A stretch of DNA of 64,000 nucleotides from Erythrobacter sp. UBA1916 (GTDB taxonomy: Bacteria > Pseudomonadota > Alphaproteobacteria > Sphingomonadales > Sphingomonadaceae). Under the pieces are notes generated by a model. That model was not told the DNA's origin, did no database searches, and worked only from the letters and a program-made list of their open reading frames with translations. Both the position numbers and the translations under genes were made by a program. This document shows positions 51,210 through 61,200 of the stretch, one piece after another. Where the stretch lies: the NCBI GenBank assembly GCA_002337385.1, contig DDFY01000010.1, forward strand, positions 133,870 through 197,869, read 5' to 3'. The first letter of the stretch is position 1; the number at the start of each line of letters is the position of its first letter.

Positions 51210-52670
51210 CTACACACCCGGCGCATTGCCATCGCCGACAGGCTGGCCGCTTGCCAGCTCCCGGTTTGACCATCCGCCGCCCAGGGATCGAAACAGATCG
51301 ATCTGAGCCCGGGAAACCGCGCCGTCCTGTTGTGCCAGCGCCGCGCTTGCTTCGGCCAAAGTGCGTTCGGCATCGATCAACTCCAGGGAATCGACAATTC
51401 CTTCACGCTGGCGTCCGCGCGTTATGGTGGCTGCGCGTTCTGCCGCCGCTACAGCCGCCTGCAATCGAGCACGCCGGTCGAGCGAACGCGCATAATTGCT
51501 CAGTGCGGTTTCAGTTTCCTGCAGCGCGGAAAGCACGGTGCCATCAAATGCGGCAAGCGCGATGTCCGCCTCGGCCTTCGCCGCATCGACCTGCGCCAGA
51601 GCGGGTTCGCGGTTGGGAAAGGCCCAGTCGACCAGCGGACCGACGAGGAAATTGAGCGCGCCGCCGGTGAACAGGTCGGCCAGGCTAGGCGCGGTGGCAC
51701 CGATCGAGCCGCCAAGTGTGATACGGGGATAGAGGTCTGCCTTGGCGACCCCGATGCGCGCGCCGCTGGCCACCACCCGGCGTTCGGCAGCGCGAATATC
51801 GGGCCTGCGAGCGAGCAGCGCGGCACCGTCACCCACCGGCAGCGGCGTGTCGATCTCGAGCGCAATGCTTCGCTGCCCCGCAATCTCGGGCAGTTCGGCA
51901 GGGGCGCGTCCGGTAAGCGTGGCGAGCGCGAACAAGGCCGCGCGTCGTTGTGCCTCCAGCGTCGGTATTTCGGCAGCGCGCTGTTCACGCAGGGTCTCGA
52001 TCCGGGCCACCGCAAGCCCGCTTTCAAGCCCGGCATCGTGGCGTCCCCGGGTCAGGGTCAGGCTGTCGTCGAGCAGGCCCACGATCCGATTGGCCACGGC
52101 AATCTGCGCAGCGAGGCTTGCCGCCTCGGCATAAGCGCGGGTGGTGTCCGCCACCACCATCACCTGCACCGCGTCCGCATCGGCCTGCGCTGCCGCGACA
52201 TCCTCGCGCGCCGCCTCGATCCCGCGCCCGACGCGACCGAACAGGTCAATCTCGTAGGCGATGTCGAGCCCCGCATCGAACTTCCACCCCTCACGGTCGG
52301 CGAGCCCCGGTGCCTGTGTTTCGCTTGCACGGCTGTAGTTGCTGCCCGCGCCCAAGTTCGTCTGCGGCAAGCGGCCGGCACGTGCTCCGCGCAGCGCTGC
52401 ACGGGCGCGAGCGATACGGGCGCTGGCCTGACGCAGATCGGTGTTGGCGGCAATCGCATCGGCAACGAGGGTGTCGAGGACCGGATCGTCGTAGAGCCGC
52501 CACCAGTCGGCGGGCAGCGGTGTGGGGGTGACGGTCCCCTCCTCGGCGGAAAGAAAGGGGCCGGTCGTCGCACGGGGACTAGGGACATGTGCGACGGGGT
52601 CCGGCCCCGCCGCGCAGGCCGTGAGGGCCAACGCGGATAGCGAAGCGAGAGCGTAAGAACGGATGCGCAT
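51210..52670 (-). CDS. RND efflux outer-membrane factor, NodT family lipoprotein
   Basis: A 486-residue outer-membrane channel of the OprM/NodT type. The lipoprotein signal has the lipobox LTAC-AAG near residue 19. Two repeated outer-membrane-efflux domains are visible, with DLRQASARIARARAALRGARAG in the first and RRPDIRAAERRVVASGARIGVAKADLYPRITLGGS in the second. It is last in the operon, 12 bases after the RND pump gene. Confidence 0.92.
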   Translation of the reverse strand: MRIRSYALASLSALALTACAAGPDPVAHVPSPRATTGPFLSAEEGTVTPTPLPADWWRLYDDPVLDTLVADAIAANTDLRQASARIARARAALRGARAGRLPQTNLGAGSNYSRASETQAPGLADREGWKFDAGLDIAYEIDLFGRVGRGIEAAREDVAAAQADADAVQVMVVADTTRAYAEAASLAAQIAVANRIVGLLDDSLTLTRGRHDAGLESGLAVARIETLREQRAAEIPTLEAQRRAALFALATLTGRAPAELPEIAGQRSIALEIDTPLPVGDGAALLARRPDIRAAERRVVASGARIGVAKADLYPRITLGGSIGATAPSLADLFTGGALNFLVGPLVDWAFPNREPALAQVDAAKAEADIALAAFDGTVLSALQETETALSNYARSLDRRARLQAAVAAAERAATITRGRQREGIVDSLELIDAERTLAEASAALAQQDGAVSRAQIDLFRSLGGGWSNRELASGQPVGDGNAPGV

Positions 52671-52682
52671 TATTGGTGGCTC

Positions 52683-55600
52683 CTATTCGGCAGGAACGGC
52701 GTGCGGGTCTTGCGCGGCACCGGGGCCTGCCTTGCGCGCGGGGCGCAAGGCCGACAGCCGGTCGCCCAGTGCGCGGCACACGACGTAGAAAGTGGGAGTG
52801 AAGACAAGGCCGAAGCCAGTCACGCCGAGCATCCCGAAGCACACAGCCGTGCCCAGCGCTTGCCGCAGTTCGGCCCCTGCCCCGGTGGCGATCACCAGCG
52901 GCACCGCGCCGAGGATGAAGGCAAAGCTTGTCATCAGGATCGGACGCAGCCGGGTGCGTGCGGCTTGCACAGCGGCCTCCACCGGTGACAGGCCATCGCG
53001 CTCTTCGCCCTGGCGTGCGAACTCGACGATCAGGATCGCGTTCTTGGCCGCCAGTGCGATCAGCACGATCAGTCCGATCTGCGTGAGCACGTTGTTGTCC
53101 ATGCCCCTGAGGTTCACGCCGAGCATGGCCGCAAGCAGGCACATCGGCACGATCAGGATGATCGCCAGAGGCATCACCAGACTTTCATATTGCGCCGCGA
53201 GCACGAGGAAGACGAGCAGCACCGCCAGCGCAAAGACATAGACCGCCGTGTTGCCTGCGGTGTTCTGCTGATAGGCGATGCCAGTCCATTCGGTGTCGAA
53301 CCCGGAGGGCAGATTGGCCGAGGCCACCTCCTCCATCGTCACCAGCGATTGCCCGGTCGAAAAGCCCGGCGCGGTATCGCCGTCCACCGCCACGGCAGGG
53401 GCGAGGTTGTAGCGCGTCACGCGATAGGGGCCGGTGGTATCGCTAAACTTCGCGAGCGAGCCTAGCGGAACCATCGAGCCATTCGACGAGCGCGTATAGA
53501 GCCCGGCGATATCGCTTGCCTGATCGCGGAAAGGGGCGTCCGCCTGCGCGGTGACCCGATAGGTCCGCCCGAGCAGGTTGAATTCGTTGATGAAGGCGCT
53601 GCCGAGATAGACCTGCAGCGTTTCGAAGATGCTGGAAGGCGCGACGCCGAGCACCTGCGCCTTGTCGCGGTCGATATCGGCCTTCACACGCGGCGTGCCG
53701 GTGTCGAAGAAGGTATAGACCCCGGCCAGCCCTTCCTGCTGGTTGGCCTGCCCGATCACGCCATAGGCCGCTGCCTGCAGAGCCTTGTAGCCTTGGCCGT
53801 TCCGGTCCTCAATCATCATCCGGAACCCGCCTGCTGAACCGATGCCGCGGATAACCGGCGGCTTGACGATCATCAGGCGCGCGCCCGTAATGTCGGCCGT
53901 GGCGGCCTGGGCCTCGGCTATCAGCGCGTCGATGGTCTGGCCCTTGGCGGCGCGCTCCTTGAAGTCGTCAAGCACCCAGTAGGCCGCAGCCGCGCTGGCA
54001 CTTTGCGTTTCTGAAGTGCCATCGAAGCCCGAGAGCATGACCGAGTTGGTGATCCCGTCGATTGGCAACACGCGCTCGGCGACCTCCTGCAGCACCTCGT
54101 CGGTGCGGGTGGTGGCGCTACCCGGCGGCAGCTGGATCACGGTCAGGAAATAGCCCTGGTCCTGCTGCGGCACGAAGCCGGTCGGAGTCCAGACCAGCGC
54201 GCCCGCCGTGAGCGCGATGAGCACGCCATAGATCCCCATCATCCGGCGCGGCATGCGCACCAGCTTCGCGGTCCAGTTGGCGTAGCGGTCGCTGAACCGC
54301 TCGAAAGCTGCGTTGAACTTCTCGCCCGCCCCATCAATGGCACGGCGCCAGCGCGGTGCGCTTTCCGGCAGGTGTTCGTGACGCCGCAGCAGGACCGCCG
54401 ACAACGCCGGGCTGAGCGTGAGCGACACGATCAGCGAGATGATGGTCGCGGCCGAAATGGTCACCGCAAACTGCTGGTAGAACGCGCCCGAAAGCCCGCC
54501 GATGAACAAGGTGGGCACGAACACTGCGCACAGCACCAGCACGATGGCGATCAGCGCGCCGCCGACTTCGTCCATCGACTTTCGCGCGGCGGCAAGCGGT
54601 GGCAAGCCTTCCTCAAGATTGCGCTCGACGTTCTCGACCACCACGATCGCATCGTCGACCACGATGCCGATGGCCAGCACCAGCCCGAACAGCGAAAGGT
54701 TGTTAAGCGAAAAGCCGAACATGGCGAGCACCGCGAAAGTGCCGACCAGCGAGACCGGAATGGCCAGCACCGGGATCAGCGATGCGCGCGCCTTTTGCAG
54801 GAAGGCGACGATCACCAGCACCACGAGGATCACCGCCTCGAACAGGGTATCGACCACGGCGTCGATGCTCTCGGCGATGAACTCGGTCGGGTTATAGACG
54901 ATGCGGTATTCCATCCCTTGCGGGAAATCGGCAGCCAGGGTTTCCATTTCGGCCTTGATGGCATCGGAGGCGGCCAGCGCGTTCGAGCCGGGCTGTTGCA
55001 GCACCGGGATGATGACCGAGCCCTTTTTCCCGAGATAGGCCGAGGTGGCATAGTCCTGCGCCCCGATTTCCACGCGGGCGACGTCGCGCACACGCACCTG
55101 TCGGCCCGCAGCGTCGGTGCGGATCACCACGTTTCCAAACTGCGCGGGATCGGTGAAGCGGCCCTGCGTCTCGACATTGAGCTGGAAGGCAGTGTCAGGG
55201 CTTGGCTGCTGACCGAGCGTGCCGGCAGCAACCTGCACGTTCTGGTTGCGCAAGGCCTGCACGATATCGCCTGCGGTGAGGTTCAGCGCGGCCGCGCGGC
55301 CGGGGTCGATCCACACCCGCATGGACAGCTCGCGCTGGCCGAACAGCTGCACATCGCCCACGCCCTCGATCCGCTGCAGGCGGTCGCGGATGCGGGTCTG
55401 CGCGTAATTCGACATGTATTCCCGGCTGAGCGAGCCATCGGGCGAGATGAGGTTCACGATCAGCAGGAAGTCAGGTGTGGTCTTTTTCGTCACCACGCCC
55501 AGCCGCTGCACCTCTTCAGGCAGGCGCGGCTCGGCAATGGCGACGCGGTTCTGCACCAGCACCTGCGCCTCATCGAGATCGGTGCCCGGCTTGAAGGTGA

Positions 55601-55880
55601 CCGTTATCGTGACCCGCCCGTCGCCGGTGGACTCGCTCGACAGGTAGAGCATGCCGTCGACGCCGTTGATCTCCTGCTCGATCGGGTTGGCAACCGTGTC
55701 GGCCACGGTTTCCGCCGAAGCGCCAGGATAGACCGCGTTGACCGTCACCGTGGGCGGCACGACCTCGGGATACTGGCTGACCGGAAGGAAAAAGTACGAG
55801 ATCGCGCCCACCAGCGTGATCACAACGGCGATCACGGCGGCAAAGATTGGGCGGTCGATGAAGAAGCGGGACAGGCGCAT
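52683..55880 (-). CDS. RND multidrug efflux pump, AcrB/MexB-like (HAE1)
   Basis: A 1065-residue inner-membrane drug/proton antiporter. It starts MRLSRFFIDRPIFAAVIAVVI. The transmembrane proton-relay Asp pair is in GIVVDDAIVVVENVERN, and the relay Lys is in LAAKNAILIVEFA. Large periplasmic porter and docking loops lie between. Length and motifs are normal for HAE1 pumps. It is downstream of the adaptor gene by 60 bases and upstream of the outer-membrane factor by 12, forming a full tripartite system. Confidence 0.95.
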   Translation of the reverse strand: MRLSRFFIDRPIFAAVIAVVITLVGAISYFFLPVSQYPEVVPPTVTVNAVYPGASAETVADTVANPIEQEINGVDGMLYLSSESTGDGRVTITVTFKPGTDLDEAQVLVQNRVAIAEPRLPEEVQRLGVVTKKTTPDFLLIVNLISPDGSLSREYMSNYAQTRIRDRLQRIEGVGDVQLFGQRELSMRVWIDPGRAAALNLTAGDIVQALRNQNVQVAAGTLGQQPSPDTAFQLNVETQGRFTDPAQFGNVVIRTDAAGRQVRVRDVARVEIGAQDYATSAYLGKKGSVIIPVLQQPGSNALAASDAIKAEMETLAADFPQGMEYRIVYNPTEFIAESIDAVVDTLFEAVILVVLVIVAFLQKARASLIPVLAIPVSLVGTFAVLAMFGFSLNNLSLFGLVLAIGIVVDDAIVVVENVERNLEEGLPPLAAARKSMDEVGGALIAIVLVLCAVFVPTLFIGGLSGAFYQQFAVTISAATIISLIVSLTLSPALSAVLLRRHEHLPESAPRWRRAIDGAGEKFNAAFERFSDRYANWTAKLVRMPRRMMGIYGVLIALTAGALVWTPTGFVPQQDQGYFLTVIQLPPGSATTRTDEVLQEVAERVLPIDGITNSVMLSGFDGTSETQSASAAAAYWVLDDFKERAAKGQTIDALIAEAQAATADITGARLMIVKPPVIRGIGSAGGFRMMIEDRNGQGYKALQAAAYGVIGQANQQEGLAGVYTFFDTGTPRVKADIDRDKAQVLGVAPSSIFETLQVYLGSAFINEFNLLGRTYRVTAQADAPFRDQASDIAGLYTRSSNGSMVPLGSLAKFSDTTGPYRVTRYNLAPAVAVDGDTAPGFSTGQSLVTMEEVASANLPSGFDTEWTGIAYQQNTAGNTAVYVFALAVLLVFLVLAAQYESLVMPLAIILIVPMCLLAAMLGVNLRGMDNNVLTQIGLIVLIALAAKNAILIVEFARQGEERDGLSPVEAAVQAARTRLRPILMTSFAFILGAVPLVIATGAGAELRQALGTAVCFGMLGVTGFGLVFTPTFYVVCRALGDRLSALRPARKAGPGAAQDPHAVPAE

Positions 55881-55940
55881 GGAGGCCTCCGTCGAATGAA
55901 GGTGTTCAGGTGTCGGCGATGGAAGGGGCGTAGGTCGCCG

Positions 55941-57263
55941 CTAGCGCGAGATCGTGGCCGATCCTGCCGTTATCACGGGAGCCTCGGCAGACGGGGGCGC
56001 CGCAGGCGGCGTGATGCGCGTTCGTTGCGCGCGCACCTGGCTGCCCGGCATGGCCATCTGCACCCCGCTGATGATCACCTTGTCACCCGGAGCGATACCC
56101 GAGTGGATCACCCGCAGGCCATCGGCGAGCGGGCCGAGCTTGACCTCTTTCGCCGCCACGGTTCCCTCGCCGTCGACCACCAGCAACAGCTTGCGCGTCT
56201 GGTCGGTCGTTACGGCAGTATCGGGCACCAACAGCGCCTGCTCGGTTCCGCCGGTGGCCATTCGCATGTTGCCGAACAGGCCGGGGGTGAGGAAGTCCTC
56301 CCCGTTGCGTACCACCGCGCGGGCGCGGATCGTGCCCGAGTTCTGGTCGATCGCGTTGTCGGTGAAGTCGAGCGTGCCGTGCCAGCGATAGTCGCTTTCA
56401 TCGGCGAGGCGGATTTCCACCGGGGTTCCGCTCGCCAGCCCTTCGCGGCGGGCCTTGAGGAACATCGCCTCCGAACCTTCGAAGCTGAAGTAGATCGGAT
56501 CGACAGCGTTGATCGTGGTCAGCAGCGTAGCCGCTCCACCCGCCCCGGCGGCAACAAGGTTGCCCGCATCCACGCGGCGATCGGAAATACGGCCGGAGAT
56601 CGGCGCGCGCACGGTGGTGAACTCGACATCGAGATTGCGCGAGCGCACTTGGGCCTGAGCCGCAGCCAGCGCGGCCTGGTTGGCGCGCACTTCTGACTCG
56701 AGCCGGTCGATCTCGGTCGCCGCCACACCATCGATTTCGACCAGCCGCTGCGCACGGGCAAGATTGCTGCGCGACAACGCAAGCGCGGTCGAGGCGCTGG
56801 CGACACTTGCCTGAGCCTCTGCCAGCGCAGCGCGATAGGGGCGCGGATCGATCGTGAACAGCGGCGCGCCCTTGCGAACATACTGGCCATCGGTGAAGTG
56901 GACCGCAGCCACCTGCCCCGAAACCTGCGGACGCACTTCGACGCTGCGACTGGCCTCGAACCGGCCGATGAACTCATCCCATTCGGTAATCTCGCGCTGC
57001 AACGGCAAGGCAACCTCGACCACCGGCAAGGCGGGTGCGGCAGCGGGACTGTCTGCTCCGGCAAGCAGCCACCAGCCAGCCAGCGCAACCACCGGCAGCG
57101 CAGCAGCGGCCCACCACCGGCGCGAAGAGCGCGGAGTGGTTGCCTCCGGCTCATCCCGCAGCTGGTCGATGCGAGGCCGGTCTTCGGAAATAGCTTCCTC
57201 CAGCGATGAATAGTCGTCGCGGTCGCGGCGATCATCGAAGGAATCAAAGGGCGTATCGAACAT
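55941..57263 (-). CDS. RND periplasmic adaptor (membrane fusion) protein
   Basis: A 440-residue adaptor. Unlike AcrA it has a long acidic cytoplasmic N-terminus of about 70 residues (MFDTPFDSFDDRRDRDDYSS) before a single membrane helix (WWAAAALPVVALAGWWLL). Then follow the lipoyl part with ASRSVEVRPQVSGQV, a coiled-coil hairpin, the second lipoyl half RAPISGRISDRRVDAGNLV, and the barrel and membrane-proximal domains. ATG 57263 is behind AAGGGGAAAAG. It is the first gene of the efflux operon; a tetR gene lies upstream in the same direction. Confidence 0.92.
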   Translation of the reverse strand: MFDTPFDSFDDRRDRDDYSSLEEAISEDRPRIDQLRDEPEATTPRSSRRWWAAAALPVVALAGWWLLAGADSPAAAPALPVVEVALPLQREITEWDEFIGRFEASRSVEVRPQVSGQVAAVHFTDGQYVRKGAPLFTIDPRPYRAALAEAQASVASASTALALSRSNLARAQRLVEIDGVAATEIDRLESEVRANQAALAAAQAQVRSRNLDVEFTTVRAPISGRISDRRVDAGNLVAAGAGGAATLLTTINAVDPIYFSFEGSEAMFLKARREGLASGTPVEIRLADESDYRWHGTLDFTDNAIDQNSGTIRARAVVRNGEDFLTPGLFGNMRMATGGTEQALLVPDTAVTTDQTRKLLLVVDGEGTVAAKEVKLGPLADGLRVIHSGIAPGDKVIISGVQMAMPGSQVRAQRTRITPPAAPPSAEAPVITAGSATISR

Positions 57264-57427
57264 GACTTTTCCCCTTCGCACCCTGCTCGAGGGTGCAAGT
57301 CGTGGTTCCCGGCAGCGCCACGCGTCCGGGGTGAAGTGATCCAATTTTTGGCCAAGGGCGGCACACCGAGGCGTGAGGCCCCGATGCACTGGCAAATGGC
57401 ATCCCGAAGGATGCCTGCCAGCTTTCT

Positions 57428-57441
57428 ATACCGCTAAGTAT
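57428..57441. promoter_or_regulatory. Weak operator candidate before the efflux operon
   Basis: A short dyad, ATAC-CGCTAA-GTAT, lies about 165 bases before the adaptor gene and 75 bases from the end of the tetR gene. The adjacent AGTATGTAATC resembles AGTATATATTC next to the tetR start. The TetR repressor may bind both; the evidence is only similarity of short strings. Confidence 0.35.
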
Positions 57442-57515
57442 GTAATCTGGCGTTCAGGTCAAGAGCTATTTCTGTATCGCCCGGTATTTTTTTGCGCGAT
57501 GCAGCAACCTGCCCC

Positions 57516-58115
57516 TTATTGCGAGGGCCACATCGCCATCGTCGCATCGGCAACCTGCCGCAGCTCGGCGGCTGAAAGGCCTGCCTGTGCCTGAACCGAA
57601 AGGCCGCGCAGAACGGTAAGGAGAAACTGGGTCGTCACCTCGGCATCGGCACCGGCCGGAAACTCTCCGGCGTCGATCCCGGCTTGCATCCGGTCGATGA
57701 GCGCGTTGTGGCTATCGCGCCCGATGCGATCGAGGTGGCTGCGGATCGCTTCATCCTCGGTACCGCAGGTGACGGTGGCGATGACACCCATGCAGCCGCG
57801 ACACTCACCTTCAGTGATCGTCGCGATTGCACCCTCGAGCAGGTTGGCCGCTGCTTCGCGCGCGGTCGGCGCGGAAACCGCCTCACCGATGTAGGCAAGT
57901 TTCTCGCGCTTATAGAGGTCAAGCGCACTCTTGAAGAGATCTTCCTTGTTGCCGAAGGCGGCATAGAGGCTCGGACGGGTTATCCCCATGGCCTCAGTCA
58001 GATCGGTCAGCGAAGCGCTCTCGTAACCCTTGGTCCAGAACACGCGGAGGGCTGCGCTCAATGCCTCTTCGACATCGAATTCACGCGGGCGACCTCTCGT
58101 TGCAACCTTTTCCAT
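57516..58115 (-). CDS. TetR family regulator of the efflux operon
   Basis: A 199-residue repressor-type protein. The DNA-binding domain is FDVEEALSAALRVFWTKGYESA, SLTDLTEAMGITRPSLYAAFGNKEDLF. The pattern RGRPREFD and the GYESASLTDLTEAMGI segment place it with the TetR regulators that carry a TetR_C_6-like domain with CRGCMG. That CxxC-like motif in the ligand domain (ECRGCMGVIATVTCG) may be redox sensitive. It is co-directional with and upstream of the adaptor-pump-channel operon and likely controls it. The start is ATG 58115. Confidence 0.88.
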   Translation of the reverse strand: MEKVATRGRPREFDVEEALSAALRVFWTKGYESASLTDLTEAMGITRPSLYAAFGNKEDLFKSALDLYKREKLAYIGEAVSAPTAREAAANLLEGAIATITEGECRGCMGVIATVTCGTEDEAIRSHLDRIGRDSHNALIDRMQAGIDAGEFPAGADAEVTTQFLLTVLRGLSVQAQAGLSAAELRQVADATMAMWPSQ

Positions 58116-58233
58116 ATCGCGCAGTATATATTCATATCTTCGCGCTGATCAAGGCGAACCCCCGCAGCTCCGATGCGGCCCAAACCAAGTGGCACCTGTT
58201 TTCAGCACTGGAGGCCGGTCAGAGATCAGGAGT

Positions 58234-61200
58234 TCAGTCGCTTCGGTCTCCGAAACCACCGCCGCTTCGGTCTCCGAAACCACCGCCTCCGGGGGTCAGG
58301 ATCACGAACGCATCGCCCGGCTGCATCTCGGCGGACTGGGTGGCGGACAGCTCCTCTCGCGAGCCATCGGCCCGCTCGACCCAGTTGCGGCCCGGCTGTG
58401 CATCGCCGCCACCGCAAATGCCGCGCGGTGCTACCTTGCGCCGATTGGCGAGCATGTTTGCGCGCATGTCTTCGAGGAACGTGACACGCCGCTCGACCCC
58501 ATCGCCACCCTTGTGGCCCCCCTCGCCCCCTGAACCGCGCCGGATAGCGAAGCGGTCGAGCCGCACCGGCAGGCGTGTTTCGAGAATTTCCGGATCGGTC
58601 AGGCGGCTGTTCGTCATATGGGTCTGCACCGCGCTGGTCCCGTCATGGTCCGGCCCTGCGCCCGAGCCCCCGGCAATGGTCTCGTAATACTGGTGATGCT
58701 CGTTGCCGAAGGTGAAGTTGTTCATCGTGCCCTGCGACGGCGCAAGGCGTCCGGTGGCGGCGAACAGCGCATCGGTGACGACCTGGCTCGTCTCGACATT
58801 GCCCGCAACCACGGCCGCGCCGGGTGCTGGATTGAGCATCGAGCCCTCGGGAACGATAAGCTCAACGGGGCGCAGGCATCCGTCGTTCATCGGGATCGTA
58901 TCGTCGATCAAGGTCCGCAGGACATAGAGCGCGGCCGCGCGCGTGATCGAGCGCGGGGCGTTGAAATTGTTGGGCTGCTGCTCGCTCGTGCCGGTAAAAT
59001 CGAGCACCGCAGAGCGGTTCTCGCGGTCGATCCGGATCGCGACCTTCACCACCGCGCCGCTGTCCATCTCGTAGGCGAAACTGCCGTCGTCCAGTCGGCC
59101 CAGCAGTCGGCGCACGCTCTCCTCGGCATTGGATAGGACGTGGCCCATGTAGGCGCTGACGACCTCTCCACCTTGGTCGCGGGCCGCGGCTTGCAGCAGT
59201 TCGGTCCCGCGCGTGCAGGCCGCGAGCTGGGCGCGCAGGTCCGACAGGTTGCGGTCGGGCTTGCGCGCGGGATATTTCGCCGATGCGAGCGCTTTGCGCA
59301 CCGCATCCTCGCGGAAGGTGCCTTCGTCGACCATCAGGAGGTTGTCGATCATCACCCCCTCTTCTTCGATGGTCCTGCTTTCAGGCGGCATAGAGCCGGG
59401 CGCGATCCCGCCGATATCGGCATGGTGCCCGCGCGCGGCAACGAAGGCGTCAGGCTCCTCGGTCGTGTCGTCGTAGAAGACGGGCACGATCACCGTGATG
59501 TCGGGCAGGTGCGTGCCACCATGGAAGGGATCATTGAGCACATAGGCATCGCCGCGACGAAAACCGCGCCCGTCCCTGCCCTCGCCGCGTTGCTCGATCA
59601 CGCGAGCGATGCTGTCGCCCATGCTGCCAAGGTGCACGGGGATATGCGGCGCATTGGCGATCAGCGCACCTTCGCGGTCAAACAGCGCGCAGGAGAAATC
59701 GAGCCGCTCCTTGATGTTGACCGAGGTCGCGGTGGACTGGAGCACCACGCCCATTTCCTCCGCAATCGCCATGAACAGGTTGTTGAAGATCTCCAGCCTC
59801 ACCGGATCGACCTGCGTGCCCGCCGCGCGGTCGCGTTCCAGCGGCACTGTGCGGGTAAGGACCAGGCTGCCCTCCTCGGCCAGCTTCGCCTGCCAGCCGG
59901 GTTCGATCACGGTGGTCGAGCCGGGATCGATAATCAGCGCCGGGCCATCGACCGCCTCCCCTGCACCTAGCGCGGCGCGCTCGATCGTGCGCCAGTGTCC
60001 GGTGGCCTCGCCCTCTGCGGCAATAGGCTGCGCGACGGCTTCGCCCAGCCCCCCGGAGATACCACTGGCTTCGACACTCAGCGCTTCGACGATGATCGGT
60101 GCCTCGTCGTCGGAATAGCCGAAGCGCTGGCGATGGAGGATACGGAAGGCAGCATCCATCGCATCCGTCTCGGTGCAGTCGACGGTAAGCGTTGAATCGC
60201 TGCCCTTGAAGCGCAAGCGCGCGCGGCTGTGCAGGTCCACCGCATCGGCGGCGATCCCCTGTTCGACCAGTGCGGCGCGGGCTTCGTCCTCAAGCGAGGA
60301 AAGGTCGCCCGCAAAATCTTCGCCGAGCTGCCTGACAAGGCTGACTTCGCGGATCGCCTTCACCGGGGCGAGGCCGATCCCGTAGGCGGAGAGAATGCCC
60401 GCCAGCGGATGGACCAGCACGGTTTCGATGCCCAGCTCGTCGGCGACCTTGCACGCATGCTGCCCGCCCGCACCGCCGAAACAGGCGAGCGCATAGGCCG
60501 TCACGTCGTGGCCGCGCGCGACCGAAATCTTGCGAATGGCATTGGCCATGCTGTCGACCGCAATGGCGAGGAAGCCCTCGGCGATATCCTCGAGCGTCTT
60601 CGGCTCGGGAAGCGATGCGGCGACCTCTTCCAGCCGGGACTTGGCGGCTGCCGGATCGAGCGGCTGGTCGCCATCGGGGCCGAAGACAGAGGGAAAGAAT
60701 GCCGGGTCGATCCGGCTAAGGAACAGGTTGCAATCGGTCACCGTCAGCGGGCCGCCCTTGCGATAACAGGCGGGCCCCGGATGCGCGCCCGCGCTCTCCG
60801 GTCCGACGCGGAAACGCGAACCATCGAACGAACAGATGGACCCGCCACCCGCCGCGACCGTGTGAATCTGCATCATCGGCGCAGCGACCCGGACACCCGC
60901 AACAACACTGTCACCGGTCAGCTCGTATTCGCCCGCATAGTGCGCGACATCGGTGCTGGTCCCGCCCATATCGAAGCCGATCAGCTTCTTGTGACCGAGC
61001 GCCTCGCCGGTCGCGACCATCCCGACCACACCGCCTGCCGGGCCGGAGAGAATGGCGTCCTTGCCGCGAAACGCGCCGACTTCGGCCAGTCCGCCATGCG
61101 ACTGCATGAAGCGCAGCGCGCCGGTCTCGGGCAGGCCTGCCTGCAGACCGTCGGTATAGCGGCGCAGCACGGGCGAGAGGTAGGCATCGACCGCAGTCGT

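Noticed and set aside
51038..51373. Minus-strand open frame overlapping the end of the outer-membrane factor gene
   Set aside because: It has no signature, overlaps a well supported gene in another frame, and ends in the operator region.
54372..56696. Plus-strand open frame of about 770 codons antisense to the RND pump and adaptor genes
   Set aside because: It spans two real genes and their junction, which a genuine gene would not do, and it has low-complexity His/Arg/Asp content.
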